Position numbers and translations under genes: made by a program | From: CAYXDO01 sp964463485 | GTDB lineage: Bacteria > Myxococcota > Kuafuiibacteriia > Kuafuiibacteriales > Kuafuiibacteriaceae | Length of the DNA stretch: 58,583 bases | Assembly: GCA_964463485.1 (NCBI GenBank) | Contig: CAYXDO010000063.1 | Location: 1-58,583 of the forward strand | Direction of reading: 5' to 3' | Notes under the pieces: model-generated | Seen by the model: only the letters and a program-made list of their open reading frames with translations | What the model was told of the DNA's origin: nothing | The model's database searches: none | Part shown: one piece after another, positions 1-7,900 of the stretch | How positions within the stretch are numbered: the stretch's first letter is position 1 | Layout of the letters: every line of letters begins with the position of its first letter

Positions 1-75
1 GCTCTGCGAGGACTTCGTGCCCGTGCCCGTGCCCGTGCCCGATCCTAATCCTGCCGCACGATCCTGATCCTGCCT
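1..75. repeat. CGTGCC hexamer run plus GATCCTGATCCTGCC-like repeats
   Basis: The window opens with about four tandem copies of CGTGCC (about 17-40), followed by near-repeats built on GATCCTGATCCTGCC (41-75). It lies just downstream of the stop at 112 of a minus-strand lipoprotein operon. The same hexamer, read on the other strand as GGGCACG, forms the tail of the dispersed element found at 7852, 38882, 43981 and 58476. This is therefore probably another, truncated copy cut by the window edge. No coding potential is evident. Confidence 0.6.
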
Positions 76-111
76 CCAAAGTGATCACCTATGAGTATCG
101 CGGAGGCCCTT

Positions 112-858
112 TCACGGGGAGCAGTCGACTGCGATGTCGAACTCGGCCGAGCTCCCGCCCACGTCCTCCACGGAAAAATAATACCAAGTCCACGGCTCCG
201 CCACGAACGTAAGAGACTCAGGGTCGCCGAGCGCCGAAGTGGCAGCGGTCATCGAAGTCAGATCCGGGTGACATACTCCGTCCATGAGATACACAGCTAC
301 GTCGTTTCCGCCAAACCCAAGAGTGGAGTCCTCGGGGTCGATCGTCACCGTCACCGTCGTTCGAAGCGGCGAAAGGAACTCATAGATGACTTCGGGGCCT
401 GGCCGAAGCTCGCCGGCGTAATCGGCGAGGGCGGCGACTGGGGTGACGTACCATGGGTTCCAGTTGTGGTGGCATCCCGCGGTGATTTGAATGGGACACG
501 GCGAGCACTCGTGGGTGTACCTGCAGGCGTCGTCGTCGCAGCCGAGCTCTCGCCCGCAGCTCGGTCCGTTCGTCGAGCAGGAGGAGTCGTGCTCGCACGC
601 CGCAGCATCGCAGTCTGCTTCGCCGTCGCAATCGTCGTCCTCGCCGTTGGCGCAGACTTCGGTGGCGGCTGGGTTCACGGCTGGATCGAAATCGTCGCAG
701 TCCTGGTCCGCCGGCACGCCATCTCCGTCTCGGTCGACGTTCGGATCGGCGCCCGAGCCCCACTCCCCGGAGGGAGGGTTCGAGCTCGGATCGACGCCGG
801 TCGGTGTGACTTGATCGATACACGCAACGACGAGGAGGAGCGCGAAGGTGTGGCGCAT
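112..858 (-). CDS. Secreted lipoprotein with a MopE-like metal-binding repeat
   Basis: This 248-residue protein begins MRHTFALLLVVAC, a short signal peptide with lipobox LVVAC, so it is probably an outer-envelope lipoprotein anchored at Cys13. An acidic segment (DRDGDGVPADQDCDDFDP, followed by an EDDDCDG motif and paired Cys) matches the putative metal-binding repeat seen in MopE-type surface proteins. A Cys-rich linker follows, then a beta-rich C-terminal domain ending in DIAVDCSP. The ATG start at 858 overlaps the TGA of the upstream VWA gene as ATGA. Longer in-frame extensions upstream read through that gene and are not credible. It is the last gene of a three-gene operon. The metal and the partner are unknown. 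Confidence 0.82.
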   Translation of the reverse strand: MRHTFALLLVVACIDQVTPTGVDPSSNPPSGEWGSGADPNVDRDGDGVPADQDCDDFDPAVNPAATEVCANGEDDDCDGEADCDAAACEHDSSCSTNGPSCGRELGCDDDACRYTHECSPCPIQITAGCHHNWNPWYVTPVAALADYAGELRPGPEVIYEFLSPLRTTVTVTIDPEDSTLGFGGNDVAVYLMDGVCHPDLTSMTAATSALGDPESLTFVAEPWTWYYFSVEDVGGSSAEFDIAVDCSP

Positions 859-2048
859 CAGTTTTCCTCGCTGTTGGGATACACGGCACGGAGCTCCCAG
901 CCAGGTTGCGGCATCGTTTCGATGGTGTAGAGGACCGCGTTTTGAGTATCGTCGAAGTCCCACGGGTTGCGTGGGTCGGGTACGGCGTCCCACTTTGGGA
1001 GAGTCTTGACCCATCCTGCGCCGTCCTTTCGGTCGAGCCAGACCTCGAGGCGCGGCTCCGTTCGGTCGCCGTCTCCATCGAGGTCGGCGAGGTCGAGGCG
1101 CGGAGCCCGCGTGAGATTGAACTGGCGCGTGAGCCCGGACGCTCGAACGCCGAGGTCGCTCAGCACCGAGGTCCAGTCCGAGCTGCAGATCGACCAACTC
1201 ACTCCAGCCGTCAGTTGCCGGGCGTAGGCATAAGCTGGCGCGGCGTCGGCGGAGCCGAAGCCCGGCGAGGTGCAGTCGGCGGGAGACTCGTTGTCCGCGG
1301 GGTTGAACCCGGCGATGACTCCGAAGTGGAGCACCTCGGGCCGAGCTTTGAGGCCGAGAAACCACTCCGCCCAGGAGGTGGGTCGAGAGGTCTCCCAGTC
1401 ACAGTCAGACTCGACGGCGTGATCGTTTTCGTCGCTGACGATGACGACGGTGAGAGTGGCTTCGTTTCGATAGAAGCCAGCGTTGAAGCCGCCGAGATTG
1501 GGCTCCTCCAGAGCGGCGCGGGCAGCGTGCAAGCCGGACTCACATCCCCCTTCTCCTTCGGTCCCGATGCCTTCGACGATTCGCGTGAATTCGGCATAGC
1601 CGCTTCTTGCTTCCTGGTCGATGTAGAGCGATGAGCCTTCCAGGCGGCCGTCCGACGTGTCCCCGGAGACTCCACCCTTGGCGACGCCGATGTGATAATC
1701 GATCTCCGAATCGAACAAGTACTGTGCAAATGCCTCGAAGTTCTGAGTGAGATTTCGCTGTTCCTCTCCCATGGAGCCCGAGTCGTCGATGACGAAGAGG
1801 ATATCACTGGCGAGCGCGGTTCGTTGAACGAAGGTATCTTCGATCGAAGTCGGGATGAGGATCGCGGGCTGGGCTCCGGGCGGCGGAGCCACGTTCCCGA
1901 GTGGATCGTCTTCGCAGGCGGTCGCGAAGGCACAACACGCGATGGAGAGGGCGGCCGACACGCGTCGAAGGTCTGGCGCGACGAAGCCCCGGGGCGACCG
2001 CGGCGTCGCGCCGGACGGTCGGTTTTTGGAAGCCGAGTAGGTCGTCAC
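858..2048 (-). CDS. VWA-domain lipoprotein
   Basis: This 396-residue protein has a von Willebrand factor A domain. The MIDAS motif is visible as ILFVIDDSGSMGEEQ (DxSxS), with downstream TVVIVSDENDH forming the expected acidic strand end. The start is a GTG at 2048 that overlaps the preceding stop as GTGA and has GGAGG six bases upstream. The N-terminus carries about 30 basic/polar residues, then a hydrophobic stretch ending FATAC, a likely lipobox. Such myxobacterial VWA lipoproteins are usually surface adhesion or scaffolding proteins. No specific ligand can be inferred. It is translationally coupled to the BNR protein upstream and the MopE-like lipoprotein downstream. Confidence 0.82.
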   Translation of the reverse strand: MTTYSASKNRPSGATPRSPRGFVAPDLRRVSAALSIACCAFATACEDDPLGNVAPPPGAQPAILIPTSIEDTFVQRTALASDILFVIDDSGSMGEEQRNLTQNFEAFAQYLFDSEIDYHIGVAKGGVSGDTSDGRLEGSSLYIDQEARSGYAEFTRIVEGIGTEGEGGCESGLHAARAALEEPNLGGFNAGFYRNEATLTVVIVSDENDHAVESDCDWETSRPTSWAEWFLGLKARPEVLHFGVIAGFNPADNESPADCTSPGFGSADAAPAYAYARQLTAGVSWSICSSDWTSVLSDLGVRASGLTRQFNLTRAPRLDLADLDGDGDRTEPRLEVWLDRKDGAGWVKTLPKWDAVPDPRNPWDFDDTQNAVLYTIETMPQPGWELRAVYPNSEEN

Positions 2049-3484
2049 GAGTCGCCTCCAAGGGAAAGAGTTCGCTCGTAGATGTCCGAGTTCCCGGCCC
2101 TCCAGTCTTCCCAGAACACGTGGGCCTGCTTGGCAGCATCGAGTGCGACGACCGGGAATACGGAGCGCGCACCCTGCGAAGCTTCGTCGTCGACCCTTCG
2201 CTCCTCTGAGAAGCTCGCGCCCCCATCGTCGCTGAATGCGACATACACGTCTTCGGCGGGCGTCTCTGGTGTGCTGCCCCGAAGGTCCGGCCAAACCACC
2301 GCAACTCTGCTGCCGGCGACGGACAGCTCGGGAGAGTCGGAGTGAGTGCCGGAACCGCCCCTATCCAATCTCGTTTCCAACTCGCTCCAGGTCGCTCCTG
2401 CATCCAGTGACCGTGAGGCGAAGATATCGAAGTACCCGGACCGATCGTCGCGCCAGACCGCTTGCAGCCGTTTGGAGTCGTCGACGACGAGTCGGACGAA
2501 CGAGCTGTTTCCGACTCCGCCGACGTCCGTGTCCACGCGAACGGGTCGGGAGAAGCCGTCCGCGATGGAGCTCGTCATGGTCGCCGAGTAGATGTCGGCG
2601 GGATCGAGATCACTCGCGCGCGCGTGCCAGGCGATGGCGACGAGGTCTGCGAGAGCGGCGATCGAAGGTGAGTACGCGTTCTTCGTCTGATCGCCGTCGA
2701 CGCTCAGGTCGCTCGTGAGCCAACTTCCAGGGCGCCCGCTCTCTCGTGATACGTTGCCACGAATCGCGTTTCGACGAGCTCGGCGATCCGACCACACGAC
2801 GAAGACGCCGCCGCGGCGGTTCAGGGCGAGCTGGGGACTGGCTGAGTGGGCGGCACCCGCAGCGTCGGTATCGAGCCGAAGCTCCGGAGTTTGAAAAGAG
2901 CGTCCGGCGTCAGGCGAGGTGCTCAAGAAGATATCGAACGCACCGGACCGGCCGTCTGCCCACGCAACGAACACCGATCGTCCCGCGACTGCGATGGCAG
3001 GCTCGATCGCGCGCCAGTCCCCGAAGAGGTCGGAGGTGACGCGCTTGGACGGAGTCGTGAAGGTCGTCAGCCCGTCGTCGCTGACTCGGACTCGAATCGT
3101 CGGATTTTTGAAGTCGCTGTCCCTGTCGTCTTCCCAAGCGATCGCCACCGTGCCCCCATCGCAGCCGAGGGCTGGGTTCCGAGCGCTCTTGCGAGCATTC
3201 AGTGCCTCACTCACGAGGAGGTCCGTTGGCTCGAAGTGAGCGCCTGAGTCGAGCGAGCGATTGGCGTAGATCCGCGGATCCCCGTCCCGATCGTCTTGCC
3301 ACACGACGTAGACGTACCGATGGCTCGTGCAGACGCGCGGGCGGCGAGCATTGGACCCGCTCGAATCCGACCCCGGCCCGTGATCGATTCGGAGGTCAGC
3401 CCACTCGAAGGGCTCGGCAGGCGGCGAAGGCGAGCAGCCGACGAGCGGGAGGGAACAAGCCAGGCAGAGTACCGTCGAGCGCAA
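2045..3484 (-). CDS. Lipoprotein with BNR/Asp-box beta-propeller
   Basis: This 479-residue protein begins MRSTVLCLACSLPLVGC, a signal peptide with lipobox LVGC. The rest is built of sialidase-like Asp-box repeats, for example SLDAGATWSE, SPDAGRSFQT, SDDGGASFSE and SLDSGAHFEP, alternating with VVWxDxR strands (VVWQDDRDGD, VAWADGRSG, VVWSDRRARR, VFWEDWRAG). This predicts a six- or seven-bladed propeller of the BNR type. True sialidase catalytic Arg/Tyr/Glu residues cannot be assigned, so an enzymatic role is not supported. It is the first gene of the operon, and the next gene starts inside its stop codon. No clear promoter was identified in the 270 bases upstream. Confidence 0.8.
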   Translation of the reverse strand: MRSTVLCLACSLPLVGCSPSPPAEPFEWADLRIDHGPGSDSSGSNARRPRVCTSHRYVYVVWQDDRDGDPRIYANRSLDSGAHFEPTDLLVSEALNARKSARNPALGCDGGTVAIAWEDDRDSDFKNPTIRVRVSDDGLTTFTTPSKRVTSDLFGDWRAIEPAIAVAGRSVFVAWADGRSGAFDIFLSTSPDAGRSFQTPELRLDTDAAGAAHSASPQLALNRRGGVFVVWSDRRARRNAIRGNVSRESGRPGSWLTSDLSVDGDQTKNAYSPSIAALADLVAIAWHARASDLDPADIYSATMTSSIADGFSRPVRVDTDVGGVGNSSFVRLVVDDSKRLQAVWRDDRSGYFDIFASRSLDAGATWSELETRLDRGGSGTHSDSPELSVAGSRVAVVWPDLRGSTPETPAEDVYVAFSDDGGASFSEERRVDDEASQGARSVFPVVALDAAKQAHVFWEDWRAGNSDIYERTLSLGGDS

Positions 3485-3576
3485 GCTGCGGAGTATAGCA
3501 GGAATTCGTTTTCGTCGCAGGGACCCAAGAACCCGATGGCCGCCTGTGGAGCGACTCAGCGGTAAGTGTTCAGCCG

Positions 3577-3601
3577 TCAGCGTTCAGCGGCTGAACGCTG
3601 A
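3577..3601. repeat. Perfect 11-bp inverted repeat (hairpin)
   Basis: TCAGCGTTCAG and CTGAACGCTGA are exact reverse complements around a 3-base loop (CGG). The hairpin lies in the 270-base gap upstream of the BNR gene and downstream of the broken vapC. A half-copy, GTTCAGCCGTCAGC, precedes it directly. The same gap holds two direct copies of TGCAGGGTAGCC (near 3706 and 3733). No T-run follows, so a classical terminator is not obvious. Confidence 0.75.
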
Positions 3602-3756
3602 CCCGGAGGAGAGCCTCTAGGGCGCCACGAATTCGGCAAAAGGGACGAGCCCGAGCTGCCCCGCGCGGCTGGCGTTGAAAATCGAGGGTACCGGTCCCCG
3701 GCGCTCGTGCAGGGTAGCCGGTCCCAGCTGGCCGTGCAGGGTAGCCACAGGCGCGG

Positions 3757-3952
3757 TCAAAGCGGGTTCCGCCAACGTAGGCCTGGAAAACGAGCGAAAT
3801 CAGCGTCGCTCGAGTGGAGCTCGTACCGATTCTCAATCGCGAATCGGCGTGTTGGCACTCATCGAGCTCTCCCACCATTCTCGGGCGCGATCGTGGAGCG
3901 GAGCGGTGCGGTTATACGCGTAAATGAGTAGGTTCACGTCGGGTAAAATCAT
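3757..3952 (-). pseudogene. vapC-type PIN toxin with internal deletion
   Basis: From ATG at 3952 the frame reads MILPDVNLLIYAYNRTAPLH and continues to residue 39, then stops at 3833. The N-terminus is that of a VapC-family PIN ribonuclease, including the first catalytic Asp (D5). In the +1 frame, 3840-3760 encodes a segment containing HSSDADFARFPGLRW and ending NPL with a stop at 3757. This is the typical C-terminal end of the same family. About 70 central codons, which would hold two further acidic residues, are missing and the join is out of frame. The ATG overlaps the vapB stop as ATGA, the normal vapBC arrangement. The toxin is almost certainly inactive. Confidence 0.8.
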
Positions 3953-4206
3953 CGTCTGGACTCCTCGACAAAGTCGGCAATCTCCAGCTCGTCGGCCAGT
4001 TGATTCAGCTTTCCCAAATCGATGCCCGGCCTGAATACACCGGAATGAGGTTCGACCACGAAGGGGCCGTCTTTTCCGGATTCCTCCAACGACAAGCCGC
4101 GCAGCAAGACCTCGTTGATCGTTTGCTTGAAAGAGGCCTCCTTGCGATGAGCGAGCTTCTTCAGCCGCGCGGCGACGTTCGGGTCCAGAGTAACGGTCGT
4201 ACGCAT
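3949..4206 (-). CDS. vapB: VapB-type ribbon-helix-helix antitoxin
   Basis: This 85-residue protein has an N-terminal ribbon-helix-helix pattern, MRTTVTLDPNVAARLKKLAH, followed by a helix ending INEVLLRGL. Its C-terminal half is acidic (GIDLGKLNQLADELE) and would normally neutralise the PIN toxin. The start at 4206 is chosen because RTTVTLD is the usual first strand. An in-frame ATG at 4260 lies beyond the operator-like palindrome. The gene stays intact although the partner toxin downstream is deleted, so it may persist as an orphan DNA-binding antitoxin that could quench related toxins elsewhere. Confidence 0.85.
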   Translation of the reverse strand: MRTTVTLDPNVAARLKKLAHRKEASFKQTINEVLLRGLSLEESGKDGPFVVEPHSGVFRPGIDLGKLNQLADELEIADFVEESRR

Positions 4207-4209
4207 GTG

Positions 4210-4223
4210 AGCATCATGATGCT
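4210..4223. promoter_or_regulatory. Palindromic operator candidate for vapB
   Basis: AGCATCATGATGCT is a perfect 14-bp palindrome ending 4 bases upstream of the vapB start codon. VapB proteins with ribbon-helix-helix folds typically bind palindromes overlapping their own promoter. Position and symmetry fit autoregulation; binding is inferred. Confidence 0.55.
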
Positions 4224-4299
4224 TGCAAGTTCCGGCGTCAAGATGCGCGGTTAGAGACACGGTGAGCGGAGTCGCGTGTGTCGACGCTTTCGTGGAGGC

Positions 4300-5466
4300 T
4301 CAGGTCGGTTTGGAGCTTTGCTTCACCAAGAGCCCGGCTTTGATCAGTCGATTCAGCAGCAGGATCCTCGAGTCGACCGGCAAGTCGGGCGGCAGGTCTT
4401 TCGCAGCGAAAGGTCCACGACTTTTCGCGATGGCTTCGAGCGTACTCTCGGCTCTCGTCGGCGCTTTCAAGGCTCCCTCGGGGAAGGACAATACGACCGA
4501 GTCGGGGAGCTTCGTCAGCGCGCAACGCGAACCAAGTCTCATTTCGACGAGCTCATCCTCGTGCTCGACGTCGACCTCTGCGGAGAAGATTCCTACCGGG
4601 ACCATCGTCCGCTCGCTCACGAGCAGGGCGCGGCGTCGTGCCGCGGCTGCGTCCACGTCGGTTCGCGCTCCGAGGATCTGAAGGAGCCTATGAATTCGGG
4701 TCGTTCGTTCGGCAGGCGGCCACGAGGAGATCGGTTCCAGAAAATCGGGCTCGGAGCTCGCGAGGGTCTCGAGCAGGTCGCCGAGCAACTTACCTGCGGT
4801 GTACGGATAGAGCCCGAGGGTCAGGTGGAGTGATTGATCGGCGCTCGTCTCCGCATGGTGAAAGCGGCCGAGCGGCAAATAAAGAAAGTCGCCCGGTGCG
4901 AGCGTGACTTCGAGCTTCGGCGGACCTAGAAGCTCTGGCAGGGGAGGGTCTTCGCGTCGCAGGGATGCGGCGATCAACTCACGTCGTTCTTCGTAGACGA
5001 GCCACCGCTTGGTGCCGTCGATCTGGAGCACCAGCGCGTCGTGGTGATCTGCGTGGGGCGGAAACACGCGAGACTCCGGCGGAGAAAAATACAGGTTGAA
5101 GTGAGCCTCCCCGTCGATGAATTCTTCGAAGGCTCGCTGCAGCGGGACCAAGGCCGGAGCCATCTCTTCGACGTTGTTGACCTGAATCGTGAACCCTTGC
5201 CCAAAGGCCGTCCGCAACTGACCTACGACGGCTCCTGGTCCGATCGGGAGCGACTCGCGACCGCGCATGAGCCTACCGAGCGCGCGCATCCGATCAGACG
5301 CGGCGTGACCCATCTTGGCGACGTCATCCACGTCGAACAGGCCGGCATACCGACCCAGGCGATCCTGAAGCAAGAGCGGCTCACGACGGAAGTGAAGCTC
5401 GAGGAAGCGATCTCTCGAAAACGGGGACAGGAGCCACTCCCAGGGGTCTCCGCCCGAGAAGCTCAT
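4300..5466 (-). CDS. JmjC/cupin_4 Fe(II)/2-oxoglutarate oxygenase (RoxA/NO66-like)
   Basis: This 388-residue protein has a double-stranded beta-helix. The iron triad is complete: H138 and D140 in PPHADHHDALVLQIDG, and H203 in PLGRFHHAETS (pattern P-x-G-x-x-H). GTKRWLVYE follows the first motif as in ribosomal-oxygenase type JmjC proteins (YcfD/RoxA, MINA, NO66). The last 130 residues resemble the winged-helix tail of that group. Known members hydroxylate Arg or His in ribosomal proteins. Here the genomic context (NHLP-type precursor, SagB-like dehydrogenase and two further JmjC genes) suggests a peptide substrate. The ATG at 5466 overlaps the upstream SGNH stop as ATGA. It is the last gene of the candidate RiPP operon. 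Confidence 0.85.
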   Translation of the reverse strand: MSFSGGDPWEWLLSPFSRDRFLELHFRREPLLLQDRLGRYAGLFDVDDVAKMGHAASDRMRALGRLMRGRESLPIGPGAVVGQLRTAFGQGFTIQVNNVEEMAPALVPLQRAFEEFIDGEAHFNLYFSPPESRVFPPHADHHDALVLQIDGTKRWLVYEERRELIAASLRREDPPLPELLGPPKLEVTLAPGDFLYLPLGRFHHAETSADQSLHLTLGLYPYTAGKLLGDLLETLASSEPDFLEPISSWPPAERTTRIHRLLQILGARTDVDAAAARRRALLVSERTMVPVGIFSAEVDVEHEDELVEMRLGSRCALTKLPDSVVLSFPEGALKAPTRAESTLEAIAKSRGPFAAKDLPPDLPVDSRILLLNRLIKAGLLVKQSSKPT

Positions 5467-6326
5467 CGTCGATCCTCGTAGGCGAAGCCATTCTCGAAGA
5501 GTGTTTCGACCATGACTCGAGCGAACTCGGCGTGAGTTCTTGGACCGGGATGGACTCCGTCTTCCGCGCGGTCGGTCATGAGCTCGGGGTCCATCGGGGA
5601 GCGCTTGCAGAGCTTGGTCGTGTCGACGAGCTCAGCGAGCGGGCCGAGGTACGGATGTTGCGCGAGCTTGGGATCGGTCAGGACGGTATGCTCCACCGTG
5701 GCGAGCACGTGCGGGATGTTACGAGCCGTGAGGAAGCTCTGAAGAAAGACCAGGGACTGAAGACTTCGTGCGATGCCGGCGATCGGTCCAAAACAACGGT
5801 AGTAGTCGAGCGTGAGCTCCACCCGCTCGCGGTTCGCCTCGTCGAGCTGGTCCATGGGTTGGTCGAGGTAGCGAAGAGCCCAGGGTCCGATCGTCTTGTA
5901 CCCATCTTCGAAGAGGAGCTCGGCGCGGGCGGAGTGAGTGAGGAGCGCCAGGACGAGGTCCGGACGGCGTCGTCCGATCTGGGTAGTGAGGGTTCGGACG
6001 ATGTAGTCGTTGGACGCGCCGCCCTGGGCGAAGTTGAGCACGTTGAAGTCTTCGCGGCGCTTACCCAGGCGCGACGCGAGCTCCCGGCCGAAGCGCTCCA
6101 CCCAGGTGTCCTCGTAGGTCAGAGCCACGCCGAAGGTGTAGCTGCACCCGCTCACGTAGACCGTGAACGGCCGGCTCGAGTCGAGCTCGTCTCCGCGAAA
6201 GCCTCCTGAGTTGAAGCGATAACTCACCTTGCCGGTCGTGTCCGCGCCGTACACATAACTCACCCGTCCGTCCCGACCCATCGAGTGTTGCTCGCGGTCG
6301 CCGATGTAGGGCAGGAGCGGCTTCAC
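5463..6326 (-). CDS. SGNH/GDSL-type hydrolase
   Basis: This 287-residue protein has recognisable SGNH blocks: block I as VYVSGCSYTFG (nucleophile S62), block III as QGGASND (N106), and block V as DGVHPGPRTH (D256, H259). Family members are esterases, lipases or O-acyl hydrolases or transferases. No signal peptide or membrane segment is seen, so it should act in the cytoplasm. The GTG start at 6326 lies one base after the TGA of the small ORF upstream, so translation is probably coupled. Downstream it overlaps a JmjC oxygenase by ATGA. In this setting it might remove or transfer an acyl or ester group on the modified peptide; that role is inference. Confidence 0.78.
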   Translation of the reverse strand: MKPLLPYIGDREQHSMGRDGRVSYVYGADTTGKVSYRFNSGGFRGDELDSSRPFTVYVSGCSYTFGVALTYEDTWVERFGRELASRLGKRREDFNVLNFAQGGASNDYIVRTLTTQIGRRRPDLVLALLTHSARAELLFEDGYKTIGPWALRYLDQPMDQLDEANRERVELTLDYYRCFGPIAGIARSLQSLVFLQSFLTARNIPHVLATVEHTVLTDPKLAQHPYLGPLAELVDTTKLCKRSPMDPELMTDRAEDGVHPGPRTHAEFARVMVETLFENGFAYEDRR

Positions 6327-6327
6327 C

Positions 6328-6564
6328 TCAAAAAAGCGGGTAGATGTTCGGATCGGACTCGCGAGCCGACTCGAGGCGCTGTCTCAGGCGCTCGGTGAGT
6401 CGGGGCCACAGGCCGTTCTTCGAGGCCTGCGGAGGGGGCGACGCCTCGGAGCCTTCCGCAGAGGGCGCCGGGCGAGCTTCTGGGTCGGCCTCGGGCGCGG
6501 ATTTGGGTTCGTCGGTACTCACTCCCGGAGCGTACGGTCGCCCGTGAAGGGAGTCAACGCCCAA
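6328..6564 (-). CDS. Small Pro/Ala/Glu-rich protein of the JmjC/SagB locus
   Basis: The frame encodes up to 78 residues. It has a low-complexity middle (EPKSAPEADPEARPAPSAE) and a basic, probably helical C-terminus (LWPRLTERLRQRLESARESD) ending NIYPLF. An alternative GTG start at 6522 would give 68 residues. It sits 12 bases after the upstream JmjC stop and one base before the SGNH start, in the same direction, which argues that it is real and co-transcribed. I do not recognise the family. It could be a linker, chaperone or adaptor for the neighbouring enzymes, or a third short substrate; nothing in the sequence decides this. Confidence 0.5.
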   Translation of the reverse strand: MGVDSLHGRPYAPGVSTDEPKSAPEADPEARPAPSAEGSEASPPPQASKNGLWPRLTERLRQRLESARESDPNIYPLF

Positions 6565-6576
6565 GCCTCGAGGTCT

Positions 6577-7737
6577 TCAACCATGCTCGGCGAGGGCGCC
6601 GAGGTGGAGCAGGCGTTTGGCGAGCCAGACCCGTCCGCCGGCATCGAGCCCTGGAATTTCGAGCACTAGAAACGGCCGGTCGATGGAGCACACGAACTCG
6701 AGGGCGACCTCGACGCCGGTCGGGAAGTCGAGCGAGCCCGAACGCGAGGTGAGCAGGAGGCGGTCTGGCTTCCGTTCGAGCCGTAGGGTCTCGGGCTTGT
6801 GTACGAGTGAACCCACGGTGAGTGCTCCGATTCTGAGGGCCTTCTCCAATTCACCTGGAACGAAGTCCGGCAGCGTTCGAGTCGCGTGCGTCCCGAGCTC
6901 TCTTCGAAAATCCTCGAGGGCGAATCGAGAGAGCGCGCGTTCGATCAACGCTTTTTTGGACTCGAAAGCGGCGGGAGCCGGTCCAATCGGCCCCGCCGGG
7001 AGGGCCTCGAGAAATTCGGGTGTGGAGGCCAGCGCGGAGACGAAGGCCTCGAGCATCGTCCGCCACGTCCGCGGCGCAAAGACCAGCGTGACCGAGAGCG
7101 AAGAGACTCCGACAGTCGAGACTTCATGAATCAGCCCGCGTGGGTGATAGAAAAAATCGCCGGCCTCGAGGGTCAGCTCCAGGCTGGGTGGTCCGAGTTG
7201 TTCGCGTTTGACGGTCTGCTCTCGATCGGTGGTTACTCGATGGTACAGCTTCCAGCGCTTTCGCCCGGAGATCTGCAGCGTGAAGATCTCGGTTTCGTCG
7301 AGGTGCGGTCCGAGCCCAAAGGAGCTTGGGGGCGCGAGATAGCAGGAGATCGACTCGAGGGGGTGACGGAGCTTGCGCTCCATGTCCCGAGCCAACGTGA
7401 GCAGCTTCCCGGTCGGGTCGAGAAACTGCTCCATCTTCCTGAGTTGAAGGGACTTGCCATCCTCGATGCCGGCGCAGGCTTCTTTGAACGACTTCGGGTG
7501 CTCGAACGCGCCGTAGTCCCTCCCTCGAAGGCGCGCAGCTCGAGTCTCGAAAAAGCCTTCGGTCCGGATCGCCCGCTCGAGCTCCGTGACGCTCAAGAGC
7601 TCGTCGAAAAAACTCTCGTGGTGGGCCACGTGGAGCGGCTCCTGCGCCCAGTGTTTGTCGCAGAAATCAGTCCAAGAGATGGGCGAGAGCAGCTCGTCGA
7701 AGAGGCTCGGTGGGTCGATGAGCGAAGCGCTGATCAT
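6577..7737 (-). CDS. JmjC/cupin_4 Fe(II)/2-oxoglutarate oxygenase, second copy
   Basis: This 386-residue protein is a paralogue of the 4300-5466 product. The iron ligands are H145 and D147 in GPHLDETEIFTLQISG and H204 in HPRGLIHEVST. GRKRWKLYHR follows as in the ribosomal-oxygenase group, and a winged-helix-like tail occupies roughly residues 250-386. All three metal ligands are kept, so it should be active. ATG at 7737 is the first credible start. The 159 bases upstream hold a 14-bp palindrome, a 15-bp inverted repeat pair and a dispersed element, so it may have its own promoter rather than depending only on the precursor operon. Confidence 0.85.
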   Translation of the reverse strand: MISASLIDPPSLFDELLSPISWTDFCDKHWAQEPLHVAHHESFFDELLSVTELERAIRTEGFFETRAARLRGRDYGAFEHPKSFKEACAGIEDGKSLQLRKMEQFLDPTGKLLTLARDMERKLRHPLESISCYLAPPSSFGLGPHLDETEIFTLQISGRKRWKLYHRVTTDREQTVKREQLGPPSLELTLEAGDFFYHPRGLIHEVSTVGVSSLSVTLVFAPRTWRTMLEAFVSALASTPEFLEALPAGPIGPAPAAFESKKALIERALSRFALEDFRRELGTHATRTLPDFVPGELEKALRIGALTVGSLVHKPETLRLERKPDRLLLTSRSGSLDFPTGVEVALEFVCSIDRPFLVLEIPGLDAGGRVWLAKRLLHLGALAEHG

Positions 7738-7758
7738 GAGGGGAAGGCGGAGCGGAAG

Positions 7759-7900
7759 CTAGCAGGTCGCTGAAAGAGTCGACTCTTCGTCGGCCGCGAC
7801 GCGACACGCGATCGGCATGGATAAGCAAACTCCATCGCTTACCGGTGAATCGGGCACGGGCACGGCATGAGTTTCGGAGCCTTCCTCAGCGACCTGCTAG
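7759..7900. repeat. 142-bp segment bounded by 15-bp inverted repeats, containing the dispersed CATGAGTTTCGGAGCC element
   Basis: CTAGCAGGTCGCTGA at 7759-7773 is repeated exactly in reverse complement at 7886-7900. The right end includes the TAG stop codon of the short NHLP-like gene. Inside are a perfect palindrome AAGAGTCGACTCTT (7774-7787), a 14-mer ATCGGCATGGATA with flanking G/C that recurs at 43964, and GGGCACGGGCACGGCATGAG leading into TTTCGGAGCC. The last block recurs at 38940, 44010 and 58491. It has the shape of a small non-autonomous mobile unit, but no target-site duplication was seen. Confidence 0.6.
7774..7787. promoter_or_regulatory. 14-bp palindrome upstream of the second JmjC gene
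   Basis: AAGAGTCGACTCTT is perfectly self-complementary and sits 36 bases upstream of the JmjC start at 7737. It may be an operator for this gene or simply internal symmetry of the repeat element that contains it. Confidence 0.4.

Noticed and set aside
3570..3878. 102-residue minus-strand frame between the BNR gene and vapB considered as a gene
   Set aside because: It is out of frame with both halves of the PIN toxin and runs through repeats; the toxin remnant explains the sequence better.
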